A stretch of 32,338 nucleotides of DNA from Luteolibacter sp. (GCA_030828305.1 JAURCU010000019.1:1-32338), one strand, 5' to 3'. Positions 9,125-17,475 are shown, numbered from the stretch's first letter. Numbers and translations are program-made. The notes: generated by a model from the sequence alone, not told the origin.

Positions 9125-9757
9125 TCAACCCTCAATCAACACCTGCAACTCCCGCGGGTCATCAAAGAGGTAATCCGGTCCCTCCTTGCTCATGGCTTCG
9201 CGTGCATTGAAGCCCCAGGTGACGGCGGCGATGGGAATGCCAACCTTCTGGCAGGCCTTGATGTCGCGGATCTCGTCACCGACGTAGAGCATCTCTTTCT
9301 TTTCCAACGAGAAGGTGCGCAGAATGGACTTCAGGTGTTTGGCCTTGCCGCTGAGCTTGGACTTGGACGAGATGAACTGGAACAAGTGATCGAGTCCGTG
9401 GTGCTTGAGGAAGAGCTCGACGTTTTCACTACTGTTGGAAGTGAGGATGCCGAAGTGCTCTACCTTGGGCTGCAGCTCGATCAAGGTCTCGCGCATGCCT
9501 TCGATCAGTTCGATGTGTTCGATACGCGAGCGCAGTATGCTCAGTCCTCGGCCAAGTAGTTTGGGAACCTTGTGTTTTGAGACACCAAGCTTCTTGAGTA
9601 GCTCCTTGGTGGAGAGTTGGCGTAGGTCTTTGACGTCGTCCCCGTGTACTTCCTTGAGCCCGAAGTTGGGGGCCATTTCGTTAAAAATGCGATGCATCTC
9701 GCCCAAGGTATTGGCAATGGTGCCGTCGAAGTCGAAGGCGATCAAGCGGGGCTTCAT
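9125..9757 (-). CDS. HAD family hydrolase (phosphoglycolate phosphatase-like)
   Basis: AFDFDGTIANT, GILTSNS, and YVGDEIRDIKACQKVGI motifs. Confidence 0.9.
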   Translation of the reverse strand: MKPRLIAFDFDGTIANTLGEMHRIFNEMAPNFGLKEVHGDDVKDLRQLSTKELLKKLGVSKHKVPKLLGRGLSILRSRIEHIELIEGMRETLIELQPKVEHFGILTSNSSENVELFLKHHGLDHLFQFISSKSKLSGKAKHLKSILRTFSLEKKEMLYVGDEIRDIKACQKVGIPIAAVTWGFNAREAMSKEGPDYLFDDPRELQVLIEG

Positions 9758-9784
9758 GCGACGATGATGGGTGAGACTGCCGGG

Positions 9785-10792
9785 TTAAACGAGCGGCAAG
9801 TTCGGGTGAATGTCTTCGCTGAGCGGCGAGGATTCTCCTGCCAAGTGGCGCAAGAGGCCGGCGAAGGCGATCATGGCGGCATTGTCGGTGCAGAATTCGG
9901 GTGGGGAAATCGCCAATTCGAGGCCGCTCTGGTTGCAGGCCGCCTGCAGTTGCTCGCGCAGGGCTCCATTCATGCTCACACCCCCGGACAGGGCGACAAG
10001 CGTGTGGCCGGACTGCTTGGCGGCCTTCAAGGTCTTGCCCACGAGGATATCGAGCACGGCCGCCTGGAAGGAAGCGGCGAGATCGGGAATGGAGACTTTG
10101 CCCTTTTCCTTTTGCAGGGTGTAGAGCACGGCGGTCTTGAGTCCCGAGAAAGAGAAGTCGAGGTGGGGCTCACTCAGCATGGAGCGGGGGAAGTCATAGG
10201 CTTGCGGGTTGCCCGCGCGCGCGGCCTTTTCGATTTCGGGTCCGCCGGGGTAGGGGAGTTCGAGCATCTTGCCGACCTTGTCATAGGCCTCGCCGGCGGC
10301 ATCATCGCGGGTACTGCCCAGCTTGCTGTATTGGCCTGCCCCCTGCACGTCGATGAGTAGTGTATGACCGCCCGAAACGATAAGAGCCAAGTGCGGGGGG
10401 ATCGAGCTGTTATGGATGAAGGGCGAGAGCAGGTGCCCCTCCATGTGGTTGATGGCGAGAAAGGGCTTGTTCAACGCGCAGGCCATGCCCTTGGCCGCCG
10501 TGCTGCCAATGAGCAGTGAGGAGGCCAGGCCGGGGCCGCTGGTGGCGGCGAAGGCGTCGATCTCAGTCATCTTGAGGTCAGCTTGTGCAAGGGTTTCTTC
10601 GACCAGTCCCTGCAATCGCAGGGAGTGATTGCGTGAGGCGAGTTCTGGCACCACGCCACCATGTTCGCGGTGAAGTTCTATCTGCGAGGAAATCACCGAA
10701 GCCAGCAGCTCAGCCGCGCTGCCACTCTCACCACGCACGATGGCAACGGCGGTTTCGTCACAGGAGGATTCGATGGCGAGCAAGGTTGGCAT
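9785..10792 (-). CDS. tsaD: tRNA N6-adenosine threonylcarbamoyltransferase
   Basis: LAIESSCDETAVA; HREHGGVVPELASRNH; NHMEGHLLSPF; LIVSGGHT; GGVSMNGALR. Confidence 0.96.
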   Translation of the reverse strand: MPTLLAIESSCDETAVAIVRGESGSAAELLASVISSQIELHREHGGVVPELASRNHSLRLQGLVEETLAQADLKMTEIDAFAATSGPGLASSLLIGSTAAKGMACALNKPFLAINHMEGHLLSPFIHNSSIPPHLALIVSGGHTLLIDVQGAGQYSKLGSTRDDAAGEAYDKVGKMLELPYPGGPEIEKAARAGNPQAYDFPRSMLSEPHLDFSFSGLKTAVLYTLQKEKGKVSIPDLAASFQAAVLDILVGKTLKAAKQSGHTLVALSGGVSMNGALREQLQAACNQSGLELAISPPEFCTDNAAMIAFAGLLRHLAGESSPLSEDIHPNLPLV

Positions 10793-10798
10793 GAGAAA

Positions 10799-10829
10799 AA
10801 CTAAGAACTATGAACTAAGAGCCAGGAAC
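10799..10829 (-). repeat. Heptad tandem repeat, minus strand GTTCCTG GCTCTTA GTTCATA GTTCTTA GTT
   Basis: 7-nt periodicity filling the gap between the antiporter stop and the tsaD start. Confidence 0.7.
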
Positions 10830-10849
10830 AGCCCCGACTTGTCGGGGCT
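10830..10849 (-). terminator. Hairpin AGCCCCGA-CAAG-TCGGGGCT overlapping the antiporter stop codon
   Basis: Perfect 8-bp stem and 4-nt loop; TAG stop lies at the stem base. Confidence 0.55.
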
Positions 10850-12617
10850 AATTGATCTCATCAATCGCTTCCCGCACAACCTGAACCGGGTCGATGTCGC
10901 CACGGTCGTAGGAGGTGAGGGCCTTGCGGACCAGAGCGACTGCACTCTCGCGCTCGTCATGGATGGCCTGCACGCCCATCCCGCGCAGGCGCTCGGCTTC
11001 ATCGGCGAACTTTGCGCGGGCGAAGAGAACGATGCCGGGGTTACGCTCGCGGGCCAGAGGCACAGCAGCACAGGTGGCGTCCACTGCGGGAAAAGTAAAG
11101 GCCATCAAGCGGGCACGTGAAACACCAGCGAGGTCGAGGGCTTCGGGGTGGGTGGCATCGGCGAAGATCACCGGTTGGCCCTCGCGCTTTAGCTTCATCA
11201 CGGTGTTGGCATTCATCTCGAGAATTAGGGTCTGGAGACCAACGCTCTTGAGGCCCTCATTGAGAGCTCTACCCACCGGCCCATAGCCGCAAATGATGGC
11301 GTGGTCGCTGATCTCTTTCACGCTCTCCTTGAGGTCGAGCTTCTGGGGGTAGTGCTGGTGTTGGGCCAGAATGCCCACGTGTTCCAGCTTCTTGGAGAAG
11401 CTGCCGGAGCCACGCATGAGGGTGGGTACGATGGCCATGCCGATGGCAGTGCAGATTAAGAGAATTTGCTGCACCGTGGGATCGAAGGGGGCGTGGATCT
11501 CGGCCTGTTGCAAAAGCACCAGTGAGAACTCACCAGTGCTCGCCAAACTGCAGGCGGCGAGGATGCCGCTGCGCGAGGGCAGCTTCATTAACTTCATGAT
11601 GCCGAAGGCGAGCACGCCCTTGCAAAGCAAGAGAGCGGTGCTGCCAATGAGTACCATCACCCAATTATCGATGATGGCGGACACGTCGATCATCAGGCCC
11701 ACCGAGACGAAGAAGATGGCCAAAAACAGATCCTTGAAGGGAAGAATGTCCGAGAGGATTCGGTGGCTGTAGATGGATTCGCTGACCACCAAGCCGGCGG
11801 CGAAGGCACCCAAGGCAAGTGAGAGATCGAGAGCGCCCCCGGCCAAGGCAATGCCGGCGCAGATGCCGATGACCGTCAGGGTGAAGAGTTCACGGCTCCG
11901 CGTCTTGGCCACCGCGTGGAGGAGGGGAGTGAGGCCATACTGGCCCAGAAGAAAGGCTCCAACCAGAAAGCCAACGCCCTTGAGAAGGGAGGTTGCCAAT
12001 TCCACCGCGAAGTTCGATTCGCTACTGCCGTAGAGCACCGGCAGGAGTAGGAACACCATGATGACGAGAATATCCTGAAACAACAGCACGCCGAGACTTG
12101 CACGGGCTCCCGGGTTGCTCTGCTGGCCCATGTCCTGGAAGGATTTCATGGCCACTGCAGTCGAGCTGAGGGCGATGGCAATGCCCAGCACCAGGCATTC
12201 GATGGCGTTGAAGCCGCCCAGCCATGCGAGTAAGCCGGCGATGGTCGCGGTAATGGCTACCTGCAGGCCGCCGCTAAGCAATGCCGAACGCCACATGTGA
12301 CGCAGCTCGGTCAGGGAAAATTCGATGCCTAGAGTGAACATCAGCAGAATGACGCCGATCTCGGCAAGATTGGAGATGACGGCGTTGTCCTCGGACATGC
12401 CGCTCATCCACATCAGGCCGAAGTTGCCGATCAACACCCCGGTGATCAGGTAGCCCACAAGCAGGCTCTGCTTGAAGCGGGTGAGCACCAGTGACACCAG
12501 GACGGCGCAAACCAGCACCAAGGTCAGCAAGGCGAAGAGCGGCGAGATGTTGGAGGCGCCCGCCGCCAGAATGTTCCACCATGGAGTCATCGCTGGCAGC
12601 TTTTCGATTTTAGCCAT
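10848..12617 (-). CDS. CPA2 family cation:proton antiporter with C-terminal TrkA-N domain (KefB/YbaL-like)
   Basis: MLFTLGIEFSLTELRHMW, many TM segments, then HAIICGYGPVGRALNEGL (RCK/TrkA-N). Start at 12617. Confidence 0.9.
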   Translation of the reverse strand: MAKIEKLPAMTPWWNILAAGASNISPLFALLTLVLVCAVLVSLVLTRFKQSLLVGYLITGVLIGNFGLMWMSGMSEDNAVISNLAEIGVILLMFTLGIEFSLTELRHMWRSALLSGGLQVAITATIAGLLAWLGGFNAIECLVLGIAIALSSTAVAMKSFQDMGQQSNPGARASLGVLLFQDILVIMVFLLLPVLYGSSESNFAVELATSLLKGVGFLVGAFLLGQYGLTPLLHAVAKTRSRELFTLTVIGICAGIALAGGALDLSLALGAFAAGLVVSESIYSHRILSDILPFKDLFLAIFFVSVGLMIDVSAIIDNWVMVLIGSTALLLCKGVLAFGIMKLMKLPSRSGILAACSLASTGEFSLVLLQQAEIHAPFDPTVQQILLICTAIGMAIVPTLMRGSGSFSKKLEHVGILAQHQHYPQKLDLKESVKEISDHAIICGYGPVGRALNEGLKSVGLQTLILEMNANTVMKLKREGQPVIFADATHPEALDLAGVSRARLMAFTFPAVDATCAAVPLARERNPGIVLFARAKFADEAERLRGMGVQAIHDERESAVALVRKALTSYDRGDIDPVQVVREAIDEIN

Positions 12618-12681
12618 GATCTGAAAGGAAAAATGCTCTTGCTGGACAAGAGGGGCCTTGCGCGCCATCACCTTTGTCGAG

Positions 12682-13497
12682 ATGCCTGAATTGCCCGAAG
12701 TCGAGACAACCCGTTTGGGAGTGCTGCCCCACGTGAAGGAAAAGACGATCCGGGAACTCATCGTTCGTCGCCGTGATTTGCGTCAGCCCGTCACGCGAGG
12801 AATATCGGCCATCGAAGGCAAGACCATCCTCGGGGTCAAACGCCGCTCGAAGTACCTGCTCTTTGAACTCAACGGTGCCGGGCACTTGCTGGTTCATCTG
12901 GGCATGTCAGGCAGTCTGCGGGTAACCAAGCCCGCGGATGAATGGCGCAAGCACGACCATGTGGGTATCACGGTCAGCAAGTCCAAGCAGTTGCGCTTCC
13001 ATGATCCGCGACGCTTCGGTCTCGTGCTGTGGATCCAAGGGGACCCCATGGAGCATCCACTGCTCAAGCACCTGGGGCCCGAGCCCTTGAGTGATGACTT
13101 TAGCGTGGACACCTTGAAAGCCGCCTGTGCCAAGCGAAGTGCAGCCATCAAGTTGGTCATCATGGATGCCAAGGTGGTCGTTGGAGTCGGCAACATTTAC
13201 GCTTCCGAGTCACTCTTTCGCGCGGGGATTTCACCACGCATTGCGGCAAAGCGCTTGAGCAAGCCCAAGCTGGCCAAGTTGGTCGAGGTGATTCGCAAGG
13301 TGTTGACGGAGTCCATTGAAGAGGGTGGTACCACGCTGCGTGACTTCGTGAATTCAGAGGGCAATCCCGGGTATTTCAAGCAGCGGTTGTTTGTATACGG
13401 GCGCGAAGGCGAGCCCTGCCGCATGTGCAAAGCTCCAATCAAACAGGCAGTGATGGGACAGCGGGCGACGTATTGGTGTAGCGCTTGTCAGCGCTAG
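12682..13497 (+). CDS. mutM: Formamidopyrimidine-DNA glycosylase
   Basis: N-terminal MPELPEVETT; VVGVGNIYASESLFRAGISP; C-terminal zinc finger CRMCKAPIKQAVMGQRATYWCSACQR. Confidence 0.96.
   Translation: MPELPEVETTRLGVLPHVKEKTIRELIVRRRDLRQPVTRGISAIEGKTILGVKRRSKYLLFELNGAGHLLVHLGMSGSLRVTKPADEWRKHDHVGITVSKSKQLRFHDPRRFGLVLWIQGDPMEHPLLKHLGPEPLSDDFSVDTLKAACAKRSAAIKLVIMDAKVVVGVGNIYASESLFRAGISPRIAAKRLSKPKLAKLVEVIRKVLTESIEEGGTTLRDFVNSEGNPGYFKQRLFVYGREGEPCRMCKAPIKQAVMGQRATYWCSACQR
13480..13495 (+). terminator. Hairpin AGCGCT-TGTC-AGCGCT overlapping the mutM stop
   Basis: 6-bp perfect stem; mutM stop TAG at 13495-13497. Confidence 0.4.
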
Positions 13498-13514
13498 CCC
13501 CGCTGCGCAGTGCT

Positions 13515-13549
13515 GTCCATCGTCCTTAGTCCATCGTCCTTTGTCTATA
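13515..13549 (+). repeat. Heptad tandem repeat GTCCATC GTCCTTA GTCCATC GTCCTTT GTCTATA
   Basis: Five consecutive 7-nt units downstream of mutM; minus-strand GTGCTTC units lie next to the convergent prmA end. Confidence 0.75.
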
Positions 13550-13579
13550 TTCGTCACGAAGCACGAAGCACTCCAGCCG

Positions 13580-14428
13580 TCAGGCCAAATCTGCCATATG
13601 ACCTCCCCGGGCCGTCACCCACTTGCCCTTCTTGATGACTTGGGTGAAGCCAAGCCCGGATTCGGCAGCCGCGGTAAAGCAGTCCCAGGCTTGGGAGGCG
13701 AGGATGCCGGAGACCACCAGTTGGCCGCCGGGAGCGAGTGACTTGGCGATTGCCGGCCAGGCCTGGATGAGCACGGTGGAGAAGATGTTGGCCAGCACGA
13801 CGTCGTAGCCGGACTTGCGCGGCTTCCATTTGAGCACGTCCTGTTGCTTGATGGAGATGCCGGGGGTCCGGTTGCGCTCGGCATTGGACAGGCTCGCTTT
13901 GACGGCAAAGGGATCGAAGTCGCAGGCGTAGAGGTCGGTGCAGCCGAGTTTGTGGGCGGCGATGGCGAGGACACCCGTGCCGCAGCCGAGGTCGGCCAGG
14001 CTCCACTTGTGGCCTTCATGCTTTTGGGCAATGTCGACGAGAAGGCGAAGGCAGGTGGAGGTGGTGGCGTGGTCGCCGGTACCGAAGGCCATCTCGGGAG
14101 GAATGGAGATGATCTTGCGCTTGGGGTGCTCCTTATGAAGTTTTTTGAGGGCGGCGGGCTTGGACCCCTGGGTGAGCAGGAAGGTGTCGCGGATCTTGAT
14201 GGGTGGGGGAGGGCTGAGAGGTTTTTTCCAGTCACCTGACATCTTGCGCACACTGCCCCCCCATTGTTCCTGGACGGCCTCGGCTTCCTTGAGCGTGGCG
14301 CAAAAGAGCTTGAGCCGGATTGATTTGCCGCCCTTGAGGTATTCAATGACGAGGTTGGGGTTGCCTTGGAAGCGTTCTTCCCAGGCGTCGATCCATTTGG
14401 CAGCGGAGAGTTTGGACCAGAGGTGCAT
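13580..14428 (-). CDS. prmA: Ribosomal protein L11 methyltransferase
   Basis: PPEMAFGTGDHATTSTCLRLL; LADLGCGTGVLAIAAHKLG; YDVVLANIFSTVLIQ. Confidence 0.92.
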   Translation of the reverse strand: MHLWSKLSAAKWIDAWEERFQGNPNLVIEYLKGGKSIRLKLFCATLKEAEAVQEQWGGSVRKMSGDWKKPLSPPPPIKIRDTFLLTQGSKPAALKKLHKEHPKRKIISIPPEMAFGTGDHATTSTCLRLLVDIAQKHEGHKWSLADLGCGTGVLAIAAHKLGCTDLYACDFDPFAVKASLSNAERNRTPGISIKQQDVLKWKPRKSGYDVVLANIFSTVLIQAWPAIAKSLAPGGQLVVSGILASQAWDCFTAAAESGLGFTQVIKKGKWVTARGGHMADLA

Positions 14429-14580
14429 GGGTTATGAGAATGCTGCTAGGTGGGGGTGGGGGTCAATGTGGTTTTGGGGTTGGGGGAGCTGGCGCTGAAC
14501 GCGGAGGTGAATGGTGTGACCACTCCTCTGATGAGATTCCTGTGGGCGCCAAGGGACGTGTCAGCCTCGGGCGATGAGAT

Positions 14581-14678
14581 TGATCTCGCTCCGCTCGATC
14601 CACGAGGGGTGCGGCCCCCGCCGGGGCCGGAAATTAGGATTTGCCCATGCGCTTCGCTTTGGGCCCTACGGTCGTTCG
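14581..14678 (+). repeat. Copy A of the 31-nt block + hairpin intergenic element
   Basis: TGATCTCGCTCCGCTCGATCCACGAGGGGTG then CGGCCCC-CGCC-GGGGCCG, then GGGCCCTACGGTCGTT 31 nt later. Confidence 0.75.
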
Positions 14679-14686
14679 AACCTTCG

Positions 14687-14717
14687 GTTCGTAATCTCAG
14701 AGCCCACTCCATTTTCC
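14687..14717 (+). repeat. Inverted partial copy of the tRNA-Gly 3' end and its downstream flank
   Basis: GTTCGTAATCTCAGAGCCCACTCCATTTTCC versus minus-strand GTTCGAATCTCATCGCCCGCTCCATTTTCC (14782-14753); one gap and few mismatches. Confidence 0.7.
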
Positions 14718-14722
14718 GTAAA

Positions 14723-14751
14723 AAACCCCCATCCGGAACGGATGGGGGTTT
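14723..14751 (-). terminator. Intrinsic terminator of tRNA-Gly (near-symmetric, possibly bidirectional)
   Basis: AAACCCCCATCCG-GAA-CGGATGGGGGTTT, 13-bp stem; T-tract on the minus strand. Confidence 0.85.
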
Positions 14752-14758
14752 AGGAAAA

Positions 14759-14833
14759 TGGAGCGGGCGATGAGATTCGAACTCACGACATTCACCTTGG
14801 CAAGGTGACGCTCTACCACTGAGCTACGCCCGC
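14759..14833 (-). tRNA. tRNA-Gly (anticodon GCC), CCA encoded
   Basis: Minus strand GCGGGCGTAGCTCAGTGGTAGAGCGTCACCTTGCCAAGGTGAATGTCGTGAGTTCGAATCTCATCGCCCGCTCCA folds as a cloverleaf; anticodon loop TTGCCAA. Confidence 0.96.
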
Positions 14834-14950
14834 ATACTGATTTGCGCGGGCCGCTTTCTACAATGACGCGGATGGCGGGCAAGAAAAAATTGGAAAAATT
14901 CAGTGTTCAAGCGGCTCAGAAGGGCTTTTCTTGGGGGTCCCTCTTCTGTC

Positions 14951-15751
14951 ATGTCCCAGCCCATTTCCGATAAACTCGCTGAAATCATCGCCACCAAACA
15001 TCAGGAGGTGGAGGCCCTGATGCCGCGCGCCGACCTGTTGCGGGCTGCGGCCCTGCAACGCAATGATTTCGGAGGATTTCGGGCTGCCTTGGACCGAGGT
15101 GCCAATCGTCTGGGCATGATTGCCGAAGTCAAGAAGGCCTCGCCATCGGTGGGGGTGATCGATCCGGATTTTGACCCGGTTCGCCAAGCGAAGCGCTATC
15201 TGGATGGCGGCGCCTCCTGCCTCTCCATTCTCACCGACGAGCAATACTTCCAGGGTTCGCTCAGCTACCTGACCCAGATTTCCAAGTTCTCGGAGGCCCC
15301 CCTGCTGCGCAAGGACTTCACCATCCATGAGATCCAAATTCACGAGGCCAGTGTTTCGGGGGCCGACGCGATTCTTCTGATTGTTGCCGCCCTGAACGAT
15401 GATCAACTCAAGCGCCTCTACGAGGAAGCCAAGTCCATCATGCTCGATGTGCTCGTCGAGGTGCACGACCTGCGAGAGATGGACCGCGCACTTGAGTTGG
15501 GTGCCGACTTGATCGGGGTCAACAACCGCAACCTCAAGACCTTTGAAGTCGACCTGGAAACCACCGCCAAACTCGCCGACGAAGTGCCTGACGACGTGCT
15601 GTTGGTTTCCGAGAGTGGTATCAAGTCACCTCAAGATGCACTGCGTTTGCTCGAAGCGGGTGCCAATGCGGTTCTCATCGGCGAAACCTTGATGCGCGCC
15701 GACGATCCAAGTCGTGAGATCGAGAAGTATCTTGAGTTGGAGATCAGCTGA
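14951..15751 (+). CDS. trpC: Indole-3-glycerol phosphate synthase
   Basis: IAEVKKASPSVGVI; LRKDFTIHEIQIHEA; LIGVNNRNLKTFEVDLETT; SESGIKSPQDAL. Confidence 0.95.
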   Translation: MSQPISDKLAEIIATKHQEVEALMPRADLLRAAALQRNDFGGFRAALDRGANRLGMIAEVKKASPSVGVIDPDFDPVRQAKRYLDGGASCLSILTDEQYFQGSLSYLTQISKFSEAPLLRKDFTIHEIQIHEASVSGADAILLIVAALNDDQLKRLYEEAKSIMLDVLVEVHDLREMDRALELGADLIGVNNRNLKTFEVDLETTAKLADEVPDDVLLVSESGIKSPQDALRLLEAGANAVLIGETLMRADDPSREIEKYLELEIS

Positions 15752-15768
15752 TCACTTCGTCACCTTGG

Positions 15769-17052
15769 TCAGGAGTTTGCCCTTGCAAGGGCCTGATCCA
15801 GATCGGCGGTGATATCGTCAATATGCTCGATGCCAATGGAGAGGCGGACCATTTCGGGTGGGATGCCGGCGTCCTTCTGCTGTTGTTCGTCGAGTTGGCT
15901 GTGGGTCGTGGTGGCCGGATGAATGGCCAGGGACTTGGCGTCACCAACGTTGGCGAGGTGCTTGAACATTTCCAGTGCCTCGATGAATTTGCCGCCGGCC
16001 TTGGCACCACCCTTGATGCCGAAGACGACCATGCTGCCGCCTTTGCCCTTGATGTATTTCTGGTTGGCTGCGTATTGCGGGTCGTCCTCCAGACCAGGAT
16101 AGCGAACCCACTCAACGGCTGGGTGCGCCTTGAGGTGCTTGGCGGTGGCCAGGGCGTTCTCGCAGTGGCGCTCCATACGTAGCGGCAGGGTTTCGATGCC
16201 TTGCAGGGCGATCCAGGCGTTGTCGGGCGAGAGGCAGGCGCCGAGATTGCGTAAGGGACCCGTGCGCATGCGCAGGATGTAGGCAACGGGTGCGAGCGGC
16301 GCGGGTAGGTCGTGGCCCCAGCGCAGGCCGTGGTAGGAGGCATCCGGCTCGTCGAAGAGCGGATGCTTGCCTCCGGCCCAGTTGAATTTGCCGGAGTCAA
16401 TCACGATGCCGCCGATGCCCGTGCCATGACCGCCGAGCCATTTGGTCAGCGAGTGAACGACGATATCAGCCCCATGTTCGATAGGGCGGGTCAGGTAAGG
16501 GGTGGAGAAGGTTGAGTCGACGATGAGCGGCAGGCCCAGCGAGTGGGCGCTGTCGGCGATGGCTTTCAAGTCGGAAACTTCCAGAGCCGGATTCGAGACG
16601 GTTTCACAGAAGAAGGCGCGGGTCTTGTCGTCAGCGGCAGCGGCGAAGCTGGCGGGGTCGGTGGAGTCGACGAAGCGCACTTCGATGCCCAGCGCGGGAA
16701 GGATGTCTTTAAACTGGGTGTAGCTGCCACCATACAGATTGCGCGCCGAGACGATGTTGTCGCCGGCCTGGGCGAGCGTGATGATGGCGTAGAAGATGGC
16801 CGAGGTGCCCGAGGAAACCGCGAGGCCAGCGGCACCGCCCTCGAGAGCCGCAACTCGCTGCTCGAGCACGTCTTGGGTCGGGTTCATGATGCGGCTGTAG
16901 ATGTTACCGAGTTCCTTGAGTGCGAAAAGATTGGCAGCGTGCTCGGTGCTGTCGAAGACGTAGGAGGCAGTGCGGTAAACGGGAACGGCGCAGGCGTGGG
17001 TGGCCGAATCGGAACTAAATCCGGCGTGGAGGCATTGGGATTCGAGTTTCAT
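15769..17052 (-). CDS. metY: O-acetylhomoserine sulfhydrylase (Cys/Met metabolism PLP-dependent enzyme)
   Basis: ESQCLHAGFSSDSATHACAVPVYRTASYVF; SRIMNPTQDVLEQRVAALEGG; HSLTKWLGGHGTGIGGIVIDSG; C-terminal SIGIEHIDDITADLDQAL. Confidence 0.92.
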   Translation of the reverse strand: MKLESQCLHAGFSSDSATHACAVPVYRTASYVFDSTEHAANLFALKELGNIYSRIMNPTQDVLEQRVAALEGGAAGLAVSSGTSAIFYAIITLAQAGDNIVSARNLYGGSYTQFKDILPALGIEVRFVDSTDPASFAAAADDKTRAFFCETVSNPALEVSDLKAIADSAHSLGLPLIVDSTFSTPYLTRPIEHGADIVVHSLTKWLGGHGTGIGGIVIDSGKFNWAGGKHPLFDEPDASYHGLRWGHDLPAPLAPVAYILRMRTGPLRNLGACLSPDNAWIALQGIETLPLRMERHCENALATAKHLKAHPAVEWVRYPGLEDDPQYAANQKYIKGKGGSMVVFGIKGGAKAGGKFIEALEMFKHLANVGDAKSLAIHPATTTHSQLDEQQQKDAGIPPEMVRLSIGIEHIDDITADLDQALARANS

Positions 17053-17064
17053 TTTTTGAGGGTT

Positions 17065-17433
17065 TTAGGTTGGGGTGAGGTGGTGAGATACGGGGCGTGA
17101 GAGTTCTTTTACCACAGAGGCAAGGAGGTGGAGGAGGTCACGGAGTGGGTTGAGAGAAGCCTGGCCGGATGATGCGGCGTTTTCCCAGGGGCCATACCAT
17201 GACACGATGAGAGTATCTTCCACTATCAGGTCTGGCACCAGAAGCCCAATCGGTTTGTCTTTGTAGGATGCTTCGTATTTCGGTTGTTGGCTGAATGTAA
17301 TGCCACGCGCTTCAAACTCAATACACAGAGCGCGCTCGTAGGGTTTCTCATCCAAACCAGGTTTGAGCGTCTTCTGCACCTCAATCGCAGCTGCGATCAC
17401 GCCCCCTGTCAGTTCTTGAAACGGCATGCTCAT
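17065..17433 (-). pseudogene. Truncated GxxExxY (PD-(D/E)XK nuclease-like) protein; C-terminal half replaced by unrelated and heptad-derived sequence
   Basis: AAIEVQKTLKPGLDEKPYERALCIEFEARGITFSQQPKYEASYKDKPIGLLVPDLIVEDTLIV matches the family N-terminal half; the expected (E)LKA... continuation is SWYGPWENAASSGQ..., and the reading frame then enters the heptad repeat. Confidence 0.75.
17111..17145 (+). repeat. Left 35-bp heptad inverted repeat (ACCACAG AGGCAAG GAGGTGG AGGAGGT CACGGAG)
   Basis: Ungapped 25/35 match to the reverse complement of 17441-17475. Confidence 0.7.
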
Positions 17434-17440
17434 ATTCAAC

Positions 17441-17475
17441 CTCTGTGATCTCCAATTCCTCCTTCTCTCCATGGT
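17441..17475 (-). repeat. Right 35-bp heptad inverted repeat (minus strand ACCATGG AGAGAAG GAGGAAT TGGAGAT CACAGAG)
   Basis: Ungapped 25/35 match to 17111-17145; lies 7 bp upstream of the GxxExxY start codon. Confidence 0.7.

Noticed and set aside
9644-10360. 238-aa plus-strand ORF
   Set aside because: Antisense to tsaD and the HAD gene; repetitive Gly/Glu-rich mirror of coding sequence.
14446-14773. ORFs on both strands between prmA and tRNA-Gly
   Set aside because: Composed of the G-rich tract, copy A and hairpins; not protein-like, and better explained as repeat DNA.
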